Of a stretch of 8,707 bases of DNA, positions 1 to 5,254 are shown piece by piece. Source of the DNA: Thermodesulfobacteriota bacterium (GTDB lineage: Bacteria; Desulfobacterota; Desulfomonilia; Desulfomonilales; Desulfomonilaceae); NCBI GenBank assembly GCA_030837305.1, contig JAUPKT010000374.1:1-8707 (forward strand). The letters are read 5' to 3'. The notes below the pieces were generated by a model. That model was not told the origin of the DNA and did no database searches. It saw only the letters and a program-made list of their open reading frames with translations. The number at the start of each line of letters is the position of its first letter. The stretch's first letter is position 1. A program made the position numbers and the translations under genes.

Positions 1-329
1 GTTTTACCAGCATTACCAGCCGCGTTACCCGGTCGTTTCAAAACCGGTTGGGTCGCTTCATTTAACGGCATGTAAAAAAGGAACTCTTGTGGGGCTATGT
101 TGAAATTAAAGGTCAGCATGGCCGGTACCTTCATGCCGAACCGGAAAAGGCCCTCCTGGACTACCTGTATCTTAATCTGGGTTATATCAACACTGAGGCT
201 GATTTCGAGAGTATTCGGCTGAACAGGGAGGAGATCGCCGAAACGCTTGATAGAGACAAATTCACGGCATATTTGCAGGTCTTTGATATGAAAAAGTTGT
301 CAAAGTGGGCCCGTCAATGCTTACTTTAG
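1..329 (+). pseudogene. AbiEi-family (type IV TA) antitoxin, 3' part, broken by a nonsense codon
   Basis: The frame is open from position 3 and reads a typical AbiEi stretch (ITSRVTRSFQNRLGRFI). It then meets TAA at 63-65 and continues in the same frame with RHVKKELLWGYVEIKG and AEPEKALLDYLYLNL, ending with TAG at 327-329. In AbiEi proteins this segment normally reads like G-x-F-I-Y-R-H, so the TAA sits where a Tyr codon (TAC or TAT) is expected. A single base change explains the break. AbiEi proteins are winged-helix repressors that also counteract the AbiEii toxin. The 5' end, with the DNA-binding domain, lies outside the window. The only downstream restart in frame is TTG at 87, which would give an 80-residue fragment without the N-terminal domain. 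The AbiEii gene overlaps the 3' end, as in intact modules. A sequencing error at position 65 cannot be excluded. Confidence 0.75.
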
Positions 330-1096
330 ACCAGATTTCCGGGCAATTCCCGCTGGCGCTGCGGCAGAGAAATCCGCGCGGGATTCTGGTGGAGTATCTT
401 CAGTATGAACTGCTGGATTCACTTTTTAAGGACGCTGCTGCTGCGGCCCTCTGTTTCGTCGGCGGCACTGCCATCCGGATTCTGCATGACAGTCCCCGGT
501 TTTCAGAAGACCTGGATTTCGACAACCTCGACCTTTCTTTTGAGGCGTTTGAACGGTTGTTGAAGGCGGCCTGCCGGGACATGGAATATAAGGGTTTCGT
601 TATTGAATACCGGATGGCGGAAAGGGGGTCATACCACTGCTATATCCGTTTTCCAGAAGTCCTTCAGCGATCCGGGCTGAGTCCCATAAGCGGCCAAAAA
701 ATCCTGATTCGTATCGACAGCGAGACGAAGGCCCGAATTTATCAACCCGGCATGGTGTTTTTGAACAGGTTCGGGGTTTACCGACGCATACGGGTTGCCC
801 CGGCAGGGATACTTCTGACCCAGAAGTTGTTGGCGATCCTGTATCGTAAGCGGCAGATGGGTCGAGATATCTATGATGCTTCCTTCCTGATGGGGCTGGG
901 GAAACCAGATTTTGAATATAATCAGAAGACTGTGGGTCTGGATGAAAAGGAATTTGAGCGTTCCTTTGAGCAGAAGCTCAAGGAACTGGACCTGACTATG
1001 CTCGCGCGGGAGGTGGAGCCCCTCCTTTTTACCCCTGAACAGAATGAACGGGTGATCACGTTTTGTGATTATTGGTCCGCTTTTTCGCGCAGATGA
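317..1096 (+). CDS. AbiEii-type nucleotidyltransferase toxin (type IV TA / phage-resistance family)
   Basis: The 259-residue product has the nucleotidyltransferase-fold signatures of the AbiEii/AbiGii (DUF1814) family. These are GGTAIR at 49-54, SEDLDFD at 63-69 with the D65-x-D67 metal pair, a third acidic position at IRID (D134), and a C-terminal helical part with a conserved lysine (K170) and a GRDIYD motif near 182-187. Length is normal for the family and all core motifs are intact, so the protein looks functional. Members transfer nucleotides to RNA targets and cause growth arrest or abortive infection. I prefer ATG at 317, which overlaps the antitoxin by 13 bases. GTG at 305 is in frame but neither start has a clear Shine-Dalgarno sequence, which suits translational coupling. 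The upstream antitoxin is interrupted, so this toxin may lack its usual control. Confidence 0.88.
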   Translation: MLTLDQISGQFPLALRQRNPRGILVEYLQYELLDSLFKDAAAAALCFVGGTAIRILHDSPRFSEDLDFDNLDLSFEAFERLLKAACRDMEYKGFVIEYRMAERGSYHCYIRFPEVLQRSGLSPISGQKILIRIDSETKARIYQPGMVFLNRFGVYRRIRVAPAGILLTQKLLAILYRKRQMGRDIYDASFLMGLGKPDFEYNQKTVGLDEKEFERSFEQKLKELDLTMLAREVEPLLFTPEQNERVITFCDYWSAFSRR

Positions 1097-1106
1097 AGAA
1101 GAATGC

Positions 1107-1128
1107 CTCTCACAGAGGACGCAGAGGA
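1107..1128 (+). repeat. CACAGAGGACGCAGAG-type dispersed repeat
   Basis: The 15-mer at 1113-1127 (CAGAGGACGCAGAGG) recurs exactly at 8693-8707. The first 11 bases (CTCTCACAGAG, 1107-1117) recur as their reverse complement at 2696-2706. I know this word as a short repeat common in gaps of environmental bacterial genomes; its function is unknown. Confidence 0.7.
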
Positions 1129-1137
1129 TGATTAGAA

Positions 1138-1197
1138 GCTGATGAGCTATTGAGCCTGTTGGGCGGATGGTTGATGGCTGATGGTTGATGGGTGATG
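1138..1197 (+). repeat. Octamer units followed by a heptamer array
   Basis: Octamers GCTGATGA (1138-1145), GCTATTGA (1146-1153) and a degenerate unit lead into heptamers of pattern G-N-N-GATG: GCGGATG, GTTGATG, GCTGATG, GTTGATG and GGTGATG over 1163-1197. A 21-base stretch at 1169-1189 is identical to 2714-2734, in front of the dehydrogenase gene. Confidence 0.75.
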
Positions 1198-1207
1198 GGG
1201 GGGATGG

Positions 1208-1320
1208 CTGGTAAGAAGGTAAGAAGTTGAGAGGGTGAGAAGGTGAGAGGGTAAGAAGGGGACGGAGGACAGAGGGCGGAGGTCCGAGGGCAGCGAGCAA
1301 AGAGCCAAGAGCAAAGAGCA
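1208..1320 (+). repeat. Purine-rich low-complexity tract
   Basis: The plus strand is almost entirely purine. It is built of related words such as GGTAAGAAG, GAGGGTGAGAAG, GGACAGAGGGCGGAGG and AGAGCAAAGAGC. No reading frame or fold stands out. The long antisense open frame across it results from the composition. Confidence 0.6.
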
Positions 1321-1384
1321 AGAATTGGGGGGGGACGTTCTTAACTATTTAACTTGATTGGAAAAATATTAAAAGATAGGTTGG

Positions 1385-1409
1385 CAAAATAATTTAGGAC
1401 AAAATAATT
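1385..1409 (+). repeat. Two direct copies of CAAAATAATT, 15 bp apart
   Basis: Copies lie at 1385-1394 and 1400-1409 in an AT-rich island within an otherwise GA-rich gap. The 15-bp spacing is not one helical turn. They may be a remnant of a dispersed element or a site for a DNA-binding protein; nothing here decides. Confidence 0.5.
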
Positions 1410-1431
1410 AAAGGTCAAAGGGCGGGATTTG

Positions 1432-1509
1432 GAGCGCAGAGCGCAAAACGCAGAGGGCAGAGGACAGGCAAGACGGGATGATTGGGATGGACGGATGAAT
1501 GGGATGAAT
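1432..1509 (+). repeat. CGCAGAG cluster and GGGATGAAT-like units
   Basis: GCGCAGAGCGC, ACGCAGAGGGCAGAGGAC and then GGGATGATT, GGGATGG, ACGGATGAAT and GGGATGAAT follow one another. The last units run directly into the frame that ends at 1601, so the repeat appears to have replaced or invaded the 5' part of whatever stood there. Confidence 0.6.
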
Positions 1510-1601
1510 CCCTGGCGGATATCGGCGAAAATCTGCGTCCTGATTTAATTCCGGCCTTTGTAAATGTAATGGATGGCTATCTTAATCTGTTAGAGGCGTA
1601 A
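1482..1601 (+). pseudogene. Possible 3' relic of an unidentified gene
   Basis: One frame is open from 1482 to TAA at 1599-1601. Its first third is the GGGATGAAT repeat. From about 1506 it reads like ordinary protein (ESLADIGENLRPDLIPAF, then a Tyr/Leu-rich end, YLNLLEA). No start codon with a ribosome site precedes it. This looks like the C-terminal 30 or so codons of a gene whose front was lost. I do not recognise the family. A chance open frame is the alternative. Confidence 0.3.
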
Positions 1602-1657
1602 AATGGATATGGCTATGCGCCTGGTCGAGGCGAAAAGACATTTGGAGGGAGCGATAC

Positions 1658-2173
1658 ATGACACCACTTGATGCTTCGCTTGACACTTCGTTTTGGAACA
1701 TCGCCGCCCAGATCGGAGTGGTCCCCTATCTATTTTCGTTCTTCCGTGTTCATTACTGCACGGCCGTGAAACAGGAGATTGTCACAACCGATCCAGGCGA
1801 AACCTCCTTGATCTATCCACAGGCAATGCTATTCAGGCTGCTACAGGAGGATGGCCGACTCTATCTGATGGAGCCCGATAAGCCGCTGAATCTGTTTGGG
1901 ACAGGCGAAGCGCATGCGATGGCCGTGGCGCGCGAACGGTCCTGGACGCTTTTGATCAACGATGTCAGGCCGCTGCAATTTGCCCAGGCGGCAGGCATCA
2001 ATTGTGTGGCCGTGCCTGATTTCTGTGTATTGCTCTATTCGCAACGTCGGATCACTTATTCGGCTGTTGCGGGCTACTTGAGGCGATTGGCGCCAACCAC
2101 CAGTCCGGCCTTGATCGATCAGGCCCGGCGGCTTGCCAATGCACTTGCAGATGAACGAGGTGATATGAAATGA
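1658..2173 (+). CDS. PIN-domain toxin (VapC-like RNase)
   Basis: The 171-residue product looks like a PIN-fold nuclease of the type paired with UPF0175 antitoxins. The acidic positions expected to bind Mg2+ are visible: D9 in SLDTSFW, E40 in VKQEIV, E84 in GTGEAHAMAVA, and D102 in LLINDVRPLQFA, followed by the usual AAGI-x-hydrophobic strand. Such toxins cut RNA, often tRNA or rRNA, in the cytoplasm. The start at 1658 has a strong ribosome site, GGAGG at 1644-1648, nine bases upstream. The stop overlaps the antitoxin start as ATGA, so the two are translationally coupled. The order is toxin first, antitoxin second, the reverse of most vapBC operons. The residues after about 130 form a helical tail (LIDQARRLANALADERG) beyond the core PIN fold. 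Confidence 0.8.
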   Translation: MTPLDASLDTSFWNIAAQIGVVPYLFSFFRVHYCTAVKQEIVTTDPGETSLIYPQAMLFRLLQEDGRLYLMEPDKPLNLFGTGEAHAMAVARERSWTLLINDVRPLQFAQAAGINCVAVPDFCVLLYSQRRITYSAVAGYLRRLAPTTSPALIDQARRLANALADERGDMK

Positions 2174-2538
2174 ATGCTGCTACTGTGACGAAATCCATTC
2201 GGATATCGCATGAAGAATCGCAAGAACTAACGCGTCTGAGCGCAGAGATGGCTGCATCTGAAACAGCATTGCTGCGCCAGTGGATTCGTGAAGGTCTGCG
2301 TACTCAGAAGATCGAACTGGCCATTCGCCGCTACATGCAGCGCGAGGTAGATTTGCGCGGCGGGGCGGCGCTGGCAGGGGTGCCGTACAATCGTTTTTTG
2401 CGTGAGGTACAATCGCGCAACGTGGTTGTCGTGGAGGAAGACGGATTCTTGGATCGTATGGCGTTTTTGGCGGGGGCTTTTGGCGACGATCCTTTGCGAA
2501 TTGCGGTTGAGAAGGCTATAGTACAGCCAGAGCCATAA
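2170..2538 (+). CDS. Antitoxin: ribbon-helix-helix N-terminus joined to a UPF0175 domain
   Basis: The 122-residue product has two parts. Residues 6-45 look like a ribbon-helix-helix DNA-binding module: a TKSIRIS strand, then helices around HEESQELTRLSAEMA and SETALLRQWIREGLR. Residues about 50-96 match the UPF0175 pattern: KIELAIRRYMQREVDLRG, then AALAGVPYNRFLREVQSRNV, a helix-turn-helix-like segment. UPF0175 proteins are usually shorter antitoxins beside PIN toxins. Here the module would both repress the operon and bind the toxin encoded just upstream. The ATG at 2170 lies inside the toxin's final codons (4-base overlap). The gene ends 55 bases before an octamer repeat array. Family assignment is from motif memory; the partner role is inferred from overlap and order. 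Confidence 0.78.
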   Translation: MNAATVTKSIRISHEESQELTRLSAEMAASETALLRQWIREGLRTQKIELAIRRYMQREVDLRGGAALAGVPYNRFLREVQSRNVVVVEEDGFLDRMAFLAGAFGDDPLRIAVEKAIVQPEP

Positions 2539-2592
2539 AGAGGCGGTCCCGATCACCCGATGGCGAATTGGCTCGTGGGGAATTGGCGGATG

Positions 2593-2663
2593 GCTGGTGA
2601 GCTGTTGGCTGTTGAGCGATTGAGCTGATGAGCTGGTAAGCTGATAAGCCGATAAGCTGCTGC
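2593..2663 (+). repeat. Nine-unit octamer array (consensus GCTGATGA/GCTGATAA)
   Basis: Units in order are GCTGGTGA, GCTGTTG (one base short), GCTGTTGA, GCGATTGA, GCTGATGA, GCTGGTAA, GCTGATAA, GCCGATAA and GCTGCTGC. The period is eight bases and most units contain TGA or TAA, so the array closes the plus-strand frames and stays open on the minus strand. Confidence 0.8.
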
Positions 2664-2676
2664 TATAAAGAAGTAA

Positions 2677-2707
2677 TCTCTGGGTGCTCTGAGGGCTCTG
2701 TGAGAGA
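2677..2707 (-). repeat. CTCTG-type repeat, inverted copy of the CAGAG family
   Basis: It reads TCTCTGGGTGCTCTGAGGG then CTCTGTGAGAGA. Its last part is the reverse complement of CTCTCACAGAG at 1107-1117, so it is a degenerate CAGAG repeat in opposite orientation. Confidence 0.6.
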
Positions 2708-2713
2708 CTATAG

Positions 2714-2756
2714 GGTTGATGGCTGATGGTTGATAGGGGGTGGGTGATGGTTGATG
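2714..2756 (+). repeat. Heptamer array overlapping the dehydrogenase start
   Basis: GTTGATG, GCTGATG, GTTGATA, then GGTGATG and GTTGATG. Positions 2714-2734 repeat 1169-1189 exactly (21 bases). The array supplies the candidate ATG codons at 2726 and 2747 and the purine run AGGGGG (2735-2740) that could serve as ribosome site. Confidence 0.75.
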
Positions 2757-4045
2757 AGATGAAGAGGACGATTGGGGTGATTGGGCTGTGGCATTTGGGG
2801 TGCGTGCTGTGTGCGGCGTGGTCCAGGCTTGGAAATAAGGTGGCGGGATTTGATTATGATAGGTTGAGAGTCGAGGAGTTGCGGAAGGGGAATCCGCCGC
2901 TTTTTGAGCCCGGGCTGGGTGAGGCGATCCAGGAGGGCATTCGAAATGAGAACCTGACGTTTTCAGAGGACATAGCCTGCCTGGGCGCCTGTGATTTTGT
3001 GTTTCTCTCTTATGATACGCCGGTTGGGGATGACGATGAGAGCGATACATCTATCTTAGAACGGGCTGTGGATGATGCCAAAAGGGTGATGAAGGAGGGG
3101 GCCGTATTGATTGTGAGTTCCCAGTCCCCGGTGGGATTTTGCGGTGCTTTGAGATCCCGGCTGCAAGAGGAAAATGCCACACTCGATCTTGCCTATTCAC
3201 CCGAAAACCTGAGGCTGGGAGAGGCGATTGCGTGCTATTTGAATCCAGGTCGTATTATTCTGGGCACGAACAGCGAGAATGCGCGGGAAAAATGCGCTCA
3301 ATTATTTTCACAAATAGAGGCGGATGTGTTGACCATGAATCTGGAGAGCGCGGAGATGGTCAAGCATGGCATCAATTCCTTTTTATCCATGTGCATTGTC
3401 TTTGCGAATCATCTTTCCGATATCTGCGAAACCACAGGCGCCTGCATTGATGATGTGGTCAAAGGAATGAAAACAGATCCCCGAATTGGTCCGAAGGCAT
3501 ATTTGTCTCCGGGGATCGGTTTTTCGGGTGGAACATTGGGCAGAGATTTGCAGGTGCTGCGAAAGAAAAATGTTGAGGCAAAGAGGAATGCGACGATTTT
3601 CGGCATCATACATGACCTGAACCACGCGAGAAAACAGGATATCGTTTGCCGGCTTGAGGAACTCGTCGGGGGCTTGATGCATAAACGAATTGGTGTGCTT
3701 GGTTTGACCTACAAGCCCGGAACCAGCACGTTGCGAAGAAGTCTTCCGGTGGAAATTAGCGACCTGATCATTGAAAAAGGCGCCGAAGTCAAGGTGTATG
3801 ATCCCAAGGCAGATTATGCGGAATTGCAGGGCGATATGAAGTTTGAGATCACACATAGTATCGAGGCTGTGGCGGAAAAAGTCGATGCATTAATCCTGCT
3901 GACGGAATGGGGAGATTTCAAGACCTATCCCTGGGGTGAGGTTGCGGGACGCTTGAAGAAACCGGTCTTTTTCGATACGAAGAACTTTCTCGATCAAACA
4001 TCCATGAAATCGTGTGGTTTTCAATATTATTCCATCGGGAGGTAA
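2747..4045 (+). CDS. UDP-glucose/GDP-mannose dehydrogenase family protein lacking the catalytic cysteine
   Basis: The 432-residue product has the three-domain layout of nucleotide-sugar dehydrogenases: an N-terminal NAD site (GVIGLWHLG, 10-18), a central helical domain with SPENLRLGEA (E153) and MVKHGINSFLS (K206, N210), and a C-terminal nucleotide-sugar domain with GLTYKPGTSTLR (K323) and a TEWGDF...DTKNF end. The usual GFGGSCFPKD active-site motif reads GFSGGTLGRD, so Thr263 stands where the catalytic Cys should be. The STVPVG motif reads SQSPVG. Normal members oxidise a sugar C6 alcohol twice, to the acid, through a thiohemiacetal on that Cys. This one probably does a different or partial reaction. 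ATG at 2747 follows AGGGGG by six bases; 2759 (MKRTIGVIG) matches the family's usual beginning and 2726 is also in frame. It is followed by an SDR gene after six bases. Confidence 0.85.
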   Translation: MVDEMKRTIGVIGLWHLGCVLCAAWSRLGNKVAGFDYDRLRVEELRKGNPPLFEPGLGEAIQEGIRNENLTFSEDIACLGACDFVFLSYDTPVGDDDESDTSILERAVDDAKRVMKEGAVLIVSSQSPVGFCGALRSRLQEENATLDLAYSPENLRLGEAIACYLNPGRIILGTNSENAREKCAQLFSQIEADVLTMNLESAEMVKHGINSFLSMCIVFANHLSDICETTGACIDDVVKGMKTDPRIGPKAYLSPGIGFSGGTLGRDLQVLRKKNVEAKRNATIFGIIHDLNHARKQDIVCRLEELVGGLMHKRIGVLGLTYKPGTSTLRRSLPVEISDLIIEKGAEVKVYDPKADYAELQGDMKFEITHSIEAVAEKVDALILLTEWGDFKTYPWGEVAGRLKKPVFFDTKNFLDQTSMKSCGFQYYSIGR

Positions 4046-4051
4046 CGGCGC

Positions 4052-4906
4052 GTGAAGAAATTGTCGGATAAGGTCATTGTCATAACAGGCGGCAGCATGG
4101 GGATCGGCCTGGAAGTCGCAAAGCAGTGCGTTGCGGAAGGGGCGAAGGTGGTTATCGCGGCGCGCGATGAGGGAAGTTTGAAAAAAGCTTGTTCCTTGCT
4201 GGATGAAGTTGCTCCCTGCGAACGGTTTTTTTACCGGTTGGATATCGGAAACTATCAGGAAGTGAAATCTTTCGCCTCTTGGTGCGGTGATAAATTCGGC
4301 GCTGTCTATGGCCTGGTGAATTGTGCGGGGATCTACGGACCCATCGGGAAGACCTATAAAATTGATATCGCTAAATTTGCGGAGACAATACAAATCAATT
4401 TCCTGGGCGTCGTGCATATGTGCCATGCCTTCATACCCCTGATGGAGTCTGACTCCAGGAAGAAAATCATCAATTATTCAGGCGGCGGCGCGGCCACACC
4501 ATTTCCCAACTATTCTGCCTATGCGACCAGTAAAATTGCCACCGTCCGGTTTACGGAAAACTTGTCGATTGAGCTGGCAGACGAAAGTTTTGACGTCAAC
4601 TGCATCGCCCCCGGATTTGTCATCACGCGGCTGCATCAGGAAACCCTGGCAGCCGGTCAGGATTGCGCCACAAAAGAATTCTACGAGAACACAAAGAAAC
4701 AAATGGATAATGGCGGCGTATCCGCGGCCATACCCGCTGGCCTGACCGTATTCTTACTGTCGGCGGAATCGGATGGAATCACGGGTAAATTCATTGCCGC
4801 TCAATGGGACCCGTGGCGAGAAAAAACCTTCCAGGACCGGTTGCGTGCAGATAAAAATTTCGCCACGATCCGGCGGATTGATGATAAGACGTTTTTCAAA
4901 AAATAG
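4052..4906 (+). CDS. Short-chain dehydrogenase/reductase (SDR), surface-sugar type
   Basis: A 284-residue classical SDR. It shows the cofactor motif TGGSMGIG (12-19), NCAG (90-93), the structural Asn in INFLG (N116), and the catalytic set S143, Y157 and K161 (YATSK), so all four tetrad positions are present. The arginine-bearing AARD after the second strand (37-39) suggests NADP(H), as inference. The tail beyond about 240 (GITGKFIAAQWDPW) is longer than in simple SDRs and resembles members found in polysaccharide clusters. GTG at 4052 is the start: GGGAGG at 4037-4042, inside the end of the previous gene, is nine bases upstream. The six-base gap from the dehydrogenase implies one transcript. 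It probably oxidises or reduces a sugar hydroxyl or keto group, but the substrate is unknown. Confidence 0.88.
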   Translation: MKKLSDKVIVITGGSMGIGLEVAKQCVAEGAKVVIAARDEGSLKKACSLLDEVAPCERFFYRLDIGNYQEVKSFASWCGDKFGAVYGLVNCAGIYGPIGKTYKIDIAKFAETIQINFLGVVHMCHAFIPLMESDSRKKIINYSGGGAATPFPNYSAYATSKIATVRFTENLSIELADESFDVNCIAPGFVITRLHQETLAAGQDCATKEFYENTKKQMDNGGVSAAIPAGLTVFLLSAESDGITGKFIAAQWDPWREKTFQDRLRADKNFATIRRIDDKTFFKK

Positions 4907-4924
4907 GGACAGCGCCCCTATTTT
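4900..4924 (+). terminator. Terminator-like hairpin after the SDR gene
   Basis: AAAATAGGG (4900-4908) pairs perfectly with CCCTATTTT (4916-4924) around a seven-base loop. The stem includes the SDR stop codon and ends in TTTT. The A-run on one side and T-run on the other could let it work in both directions. The GC core is short, so strength is uncertain. Confidence 0.55.
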
Positions 4925-4951
4925 AGCGGCTCCCATTTTGCCGTTTTTGGC

Positions 4952-4980
4952 TTGCGGAGATGGCGTAATTCTGCTATACG
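4952..4980 (+). promoter_or_regulatory. Possible promoter of the AbrB-PIN module
   Basis: TTGCGG (4952-4957), a 17-base spacer and TATACG (4975-4980) preceded by TGC, an extended -10 pattern. It lies between the hairpin and the antitoxin start, giving a leader of about 15 bases that contains the ribosome site. Matches are partial (three and four of six). Confidence 0.35.
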
Positions 4981-5002
4981 GAATTTCATCAAGGAGGTTA
5001 TG

Positions 5003-5254
5003 ATGAGCGAGAGCCTTACCGTATCCAGCCGAGGGCAAATCACCTTGCCGGCCGATATTCGGAAACGTATGGGAATCGTGGCGGGTGGCGTTGTCATCCT
5101 CGAAGAGCGGGAGGATGAAGTTGTCCTGCGGCCGGCTCCGGGCCTGGAAATCGAGATCTATAGTGACGTCGACATCGTTCGTTGGAACGTCGAGGACCAT
5201 CTGGAGGAAGCGGAACGTATGAACATTCTAAAGAAGTTCGAAGGCAAAACGTGA
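5003..5254 (+). CDS. AbrB/MazE-type antitoxin (SpoVT-AbrB fold)
   Basis: The 83-residue product begins with the swapped-hairpin DNA-binding signature of AbrB-family antitoxins: LTVSSRGQITLPADIRKRMG, then GGVVILEER and DEVVLRPA (residues 5-45). The C-terminal half (DVDIVRWNVEDHLEEAERMN) is acidic and would be the toxin-binding tail. It should repress its own operon and neutralise the PIN toxin that follows. Two ATGs stand in tandem at 5000 and 5003. AAGGAGG at 4991-4997 is two bases from the first and five from the second, so 5003 is preferred. Its stop overlaps the toxin start as GTGA. A terminator-like hairpin and a possible promoter upstream suggest it is expressed apart from the polysaccharide genes. 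Confidence 0.85.
   Translation: MSESLTVSSRGQITLPADIRKRMGIVAGGVVILEEREDEVVLRPAPGLEIEIYSDVDIVRWNVEDHLEEAERMNILKKFEGKT

Larger units (their letters stand above)
1097..1657. other. 561-bp gap filled with low-complexity repeats and a possible gene relic
   Basis: I see no intact gene here. In order it holds a CACAGAGGACGCAGAG-type repeat, three octamers and five heptamers, a long purine-rich stretch (about 1208-1320) built from GAGGGTGAGAAGGT-like and GAGCAAAGAGC-like words, an AT-rich segment (about 1340-1425) with a duplicated decamer, a second CGCAGAG cluster, GGGATGAAT-like units, and an open frame that ends at 1601. Just before the next gene a 22-codon frame (1603-1671) runs into the PIN start region. 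It may be a leftover and I do not call it a gene. Confidence 0.7.

Noticed and set aside
87..329. 80-residue protein from TTG 87 as a complete gene
   Set aside because: The frame continues upstream through the TAA at 63-65 with clear AbiEi-like sequence, so this is the back part of a broken gene and not a whole one.
629..1321. 230-codon open frame on the minus strand
   Set aside because: It is antisense to the AbiEii toxin gene and to the purine-rich repeat gap. Its N-terminal part is Ser/Pro/His-rich low complexity from the repeats, with no recognisable domain.
1603..1671. 22-codon frame starting ATG GAT ATG before the PIN toxin
   Set aside because: It is very short, has no clear ribosome site, and ends inside the PIN gene; it is probably non-coding leader.
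2593..2600. Chi-like recombination site (GCTGGTGA)
   Set aside because: It differs by one base from the E. coli Chi octamer, which has no proven role outside that group, and sits in a degenerate octamer array that explains it.
2593..2663. CRISPR array
   Set aside because: Units are eight bases with no spacers between them, so it is a simple tandem repeat.
2553..3050. 165-codon open frame on the minus strand
   Set aside because: It is antisense to the octamer array and the start of the dehydrogenase. The repeats have no stops on the minus strand, which creates the open frame. The product is His/Pro/Ser/Gln-rich without motifs.
5182..5250. Longer start for the second PIN toxin
   Set aside because: This upstream stretch lies over the antitoxin gene in another frame and encodes no PIN-like residues. 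The family's N-terminus begins at GTG 5251.
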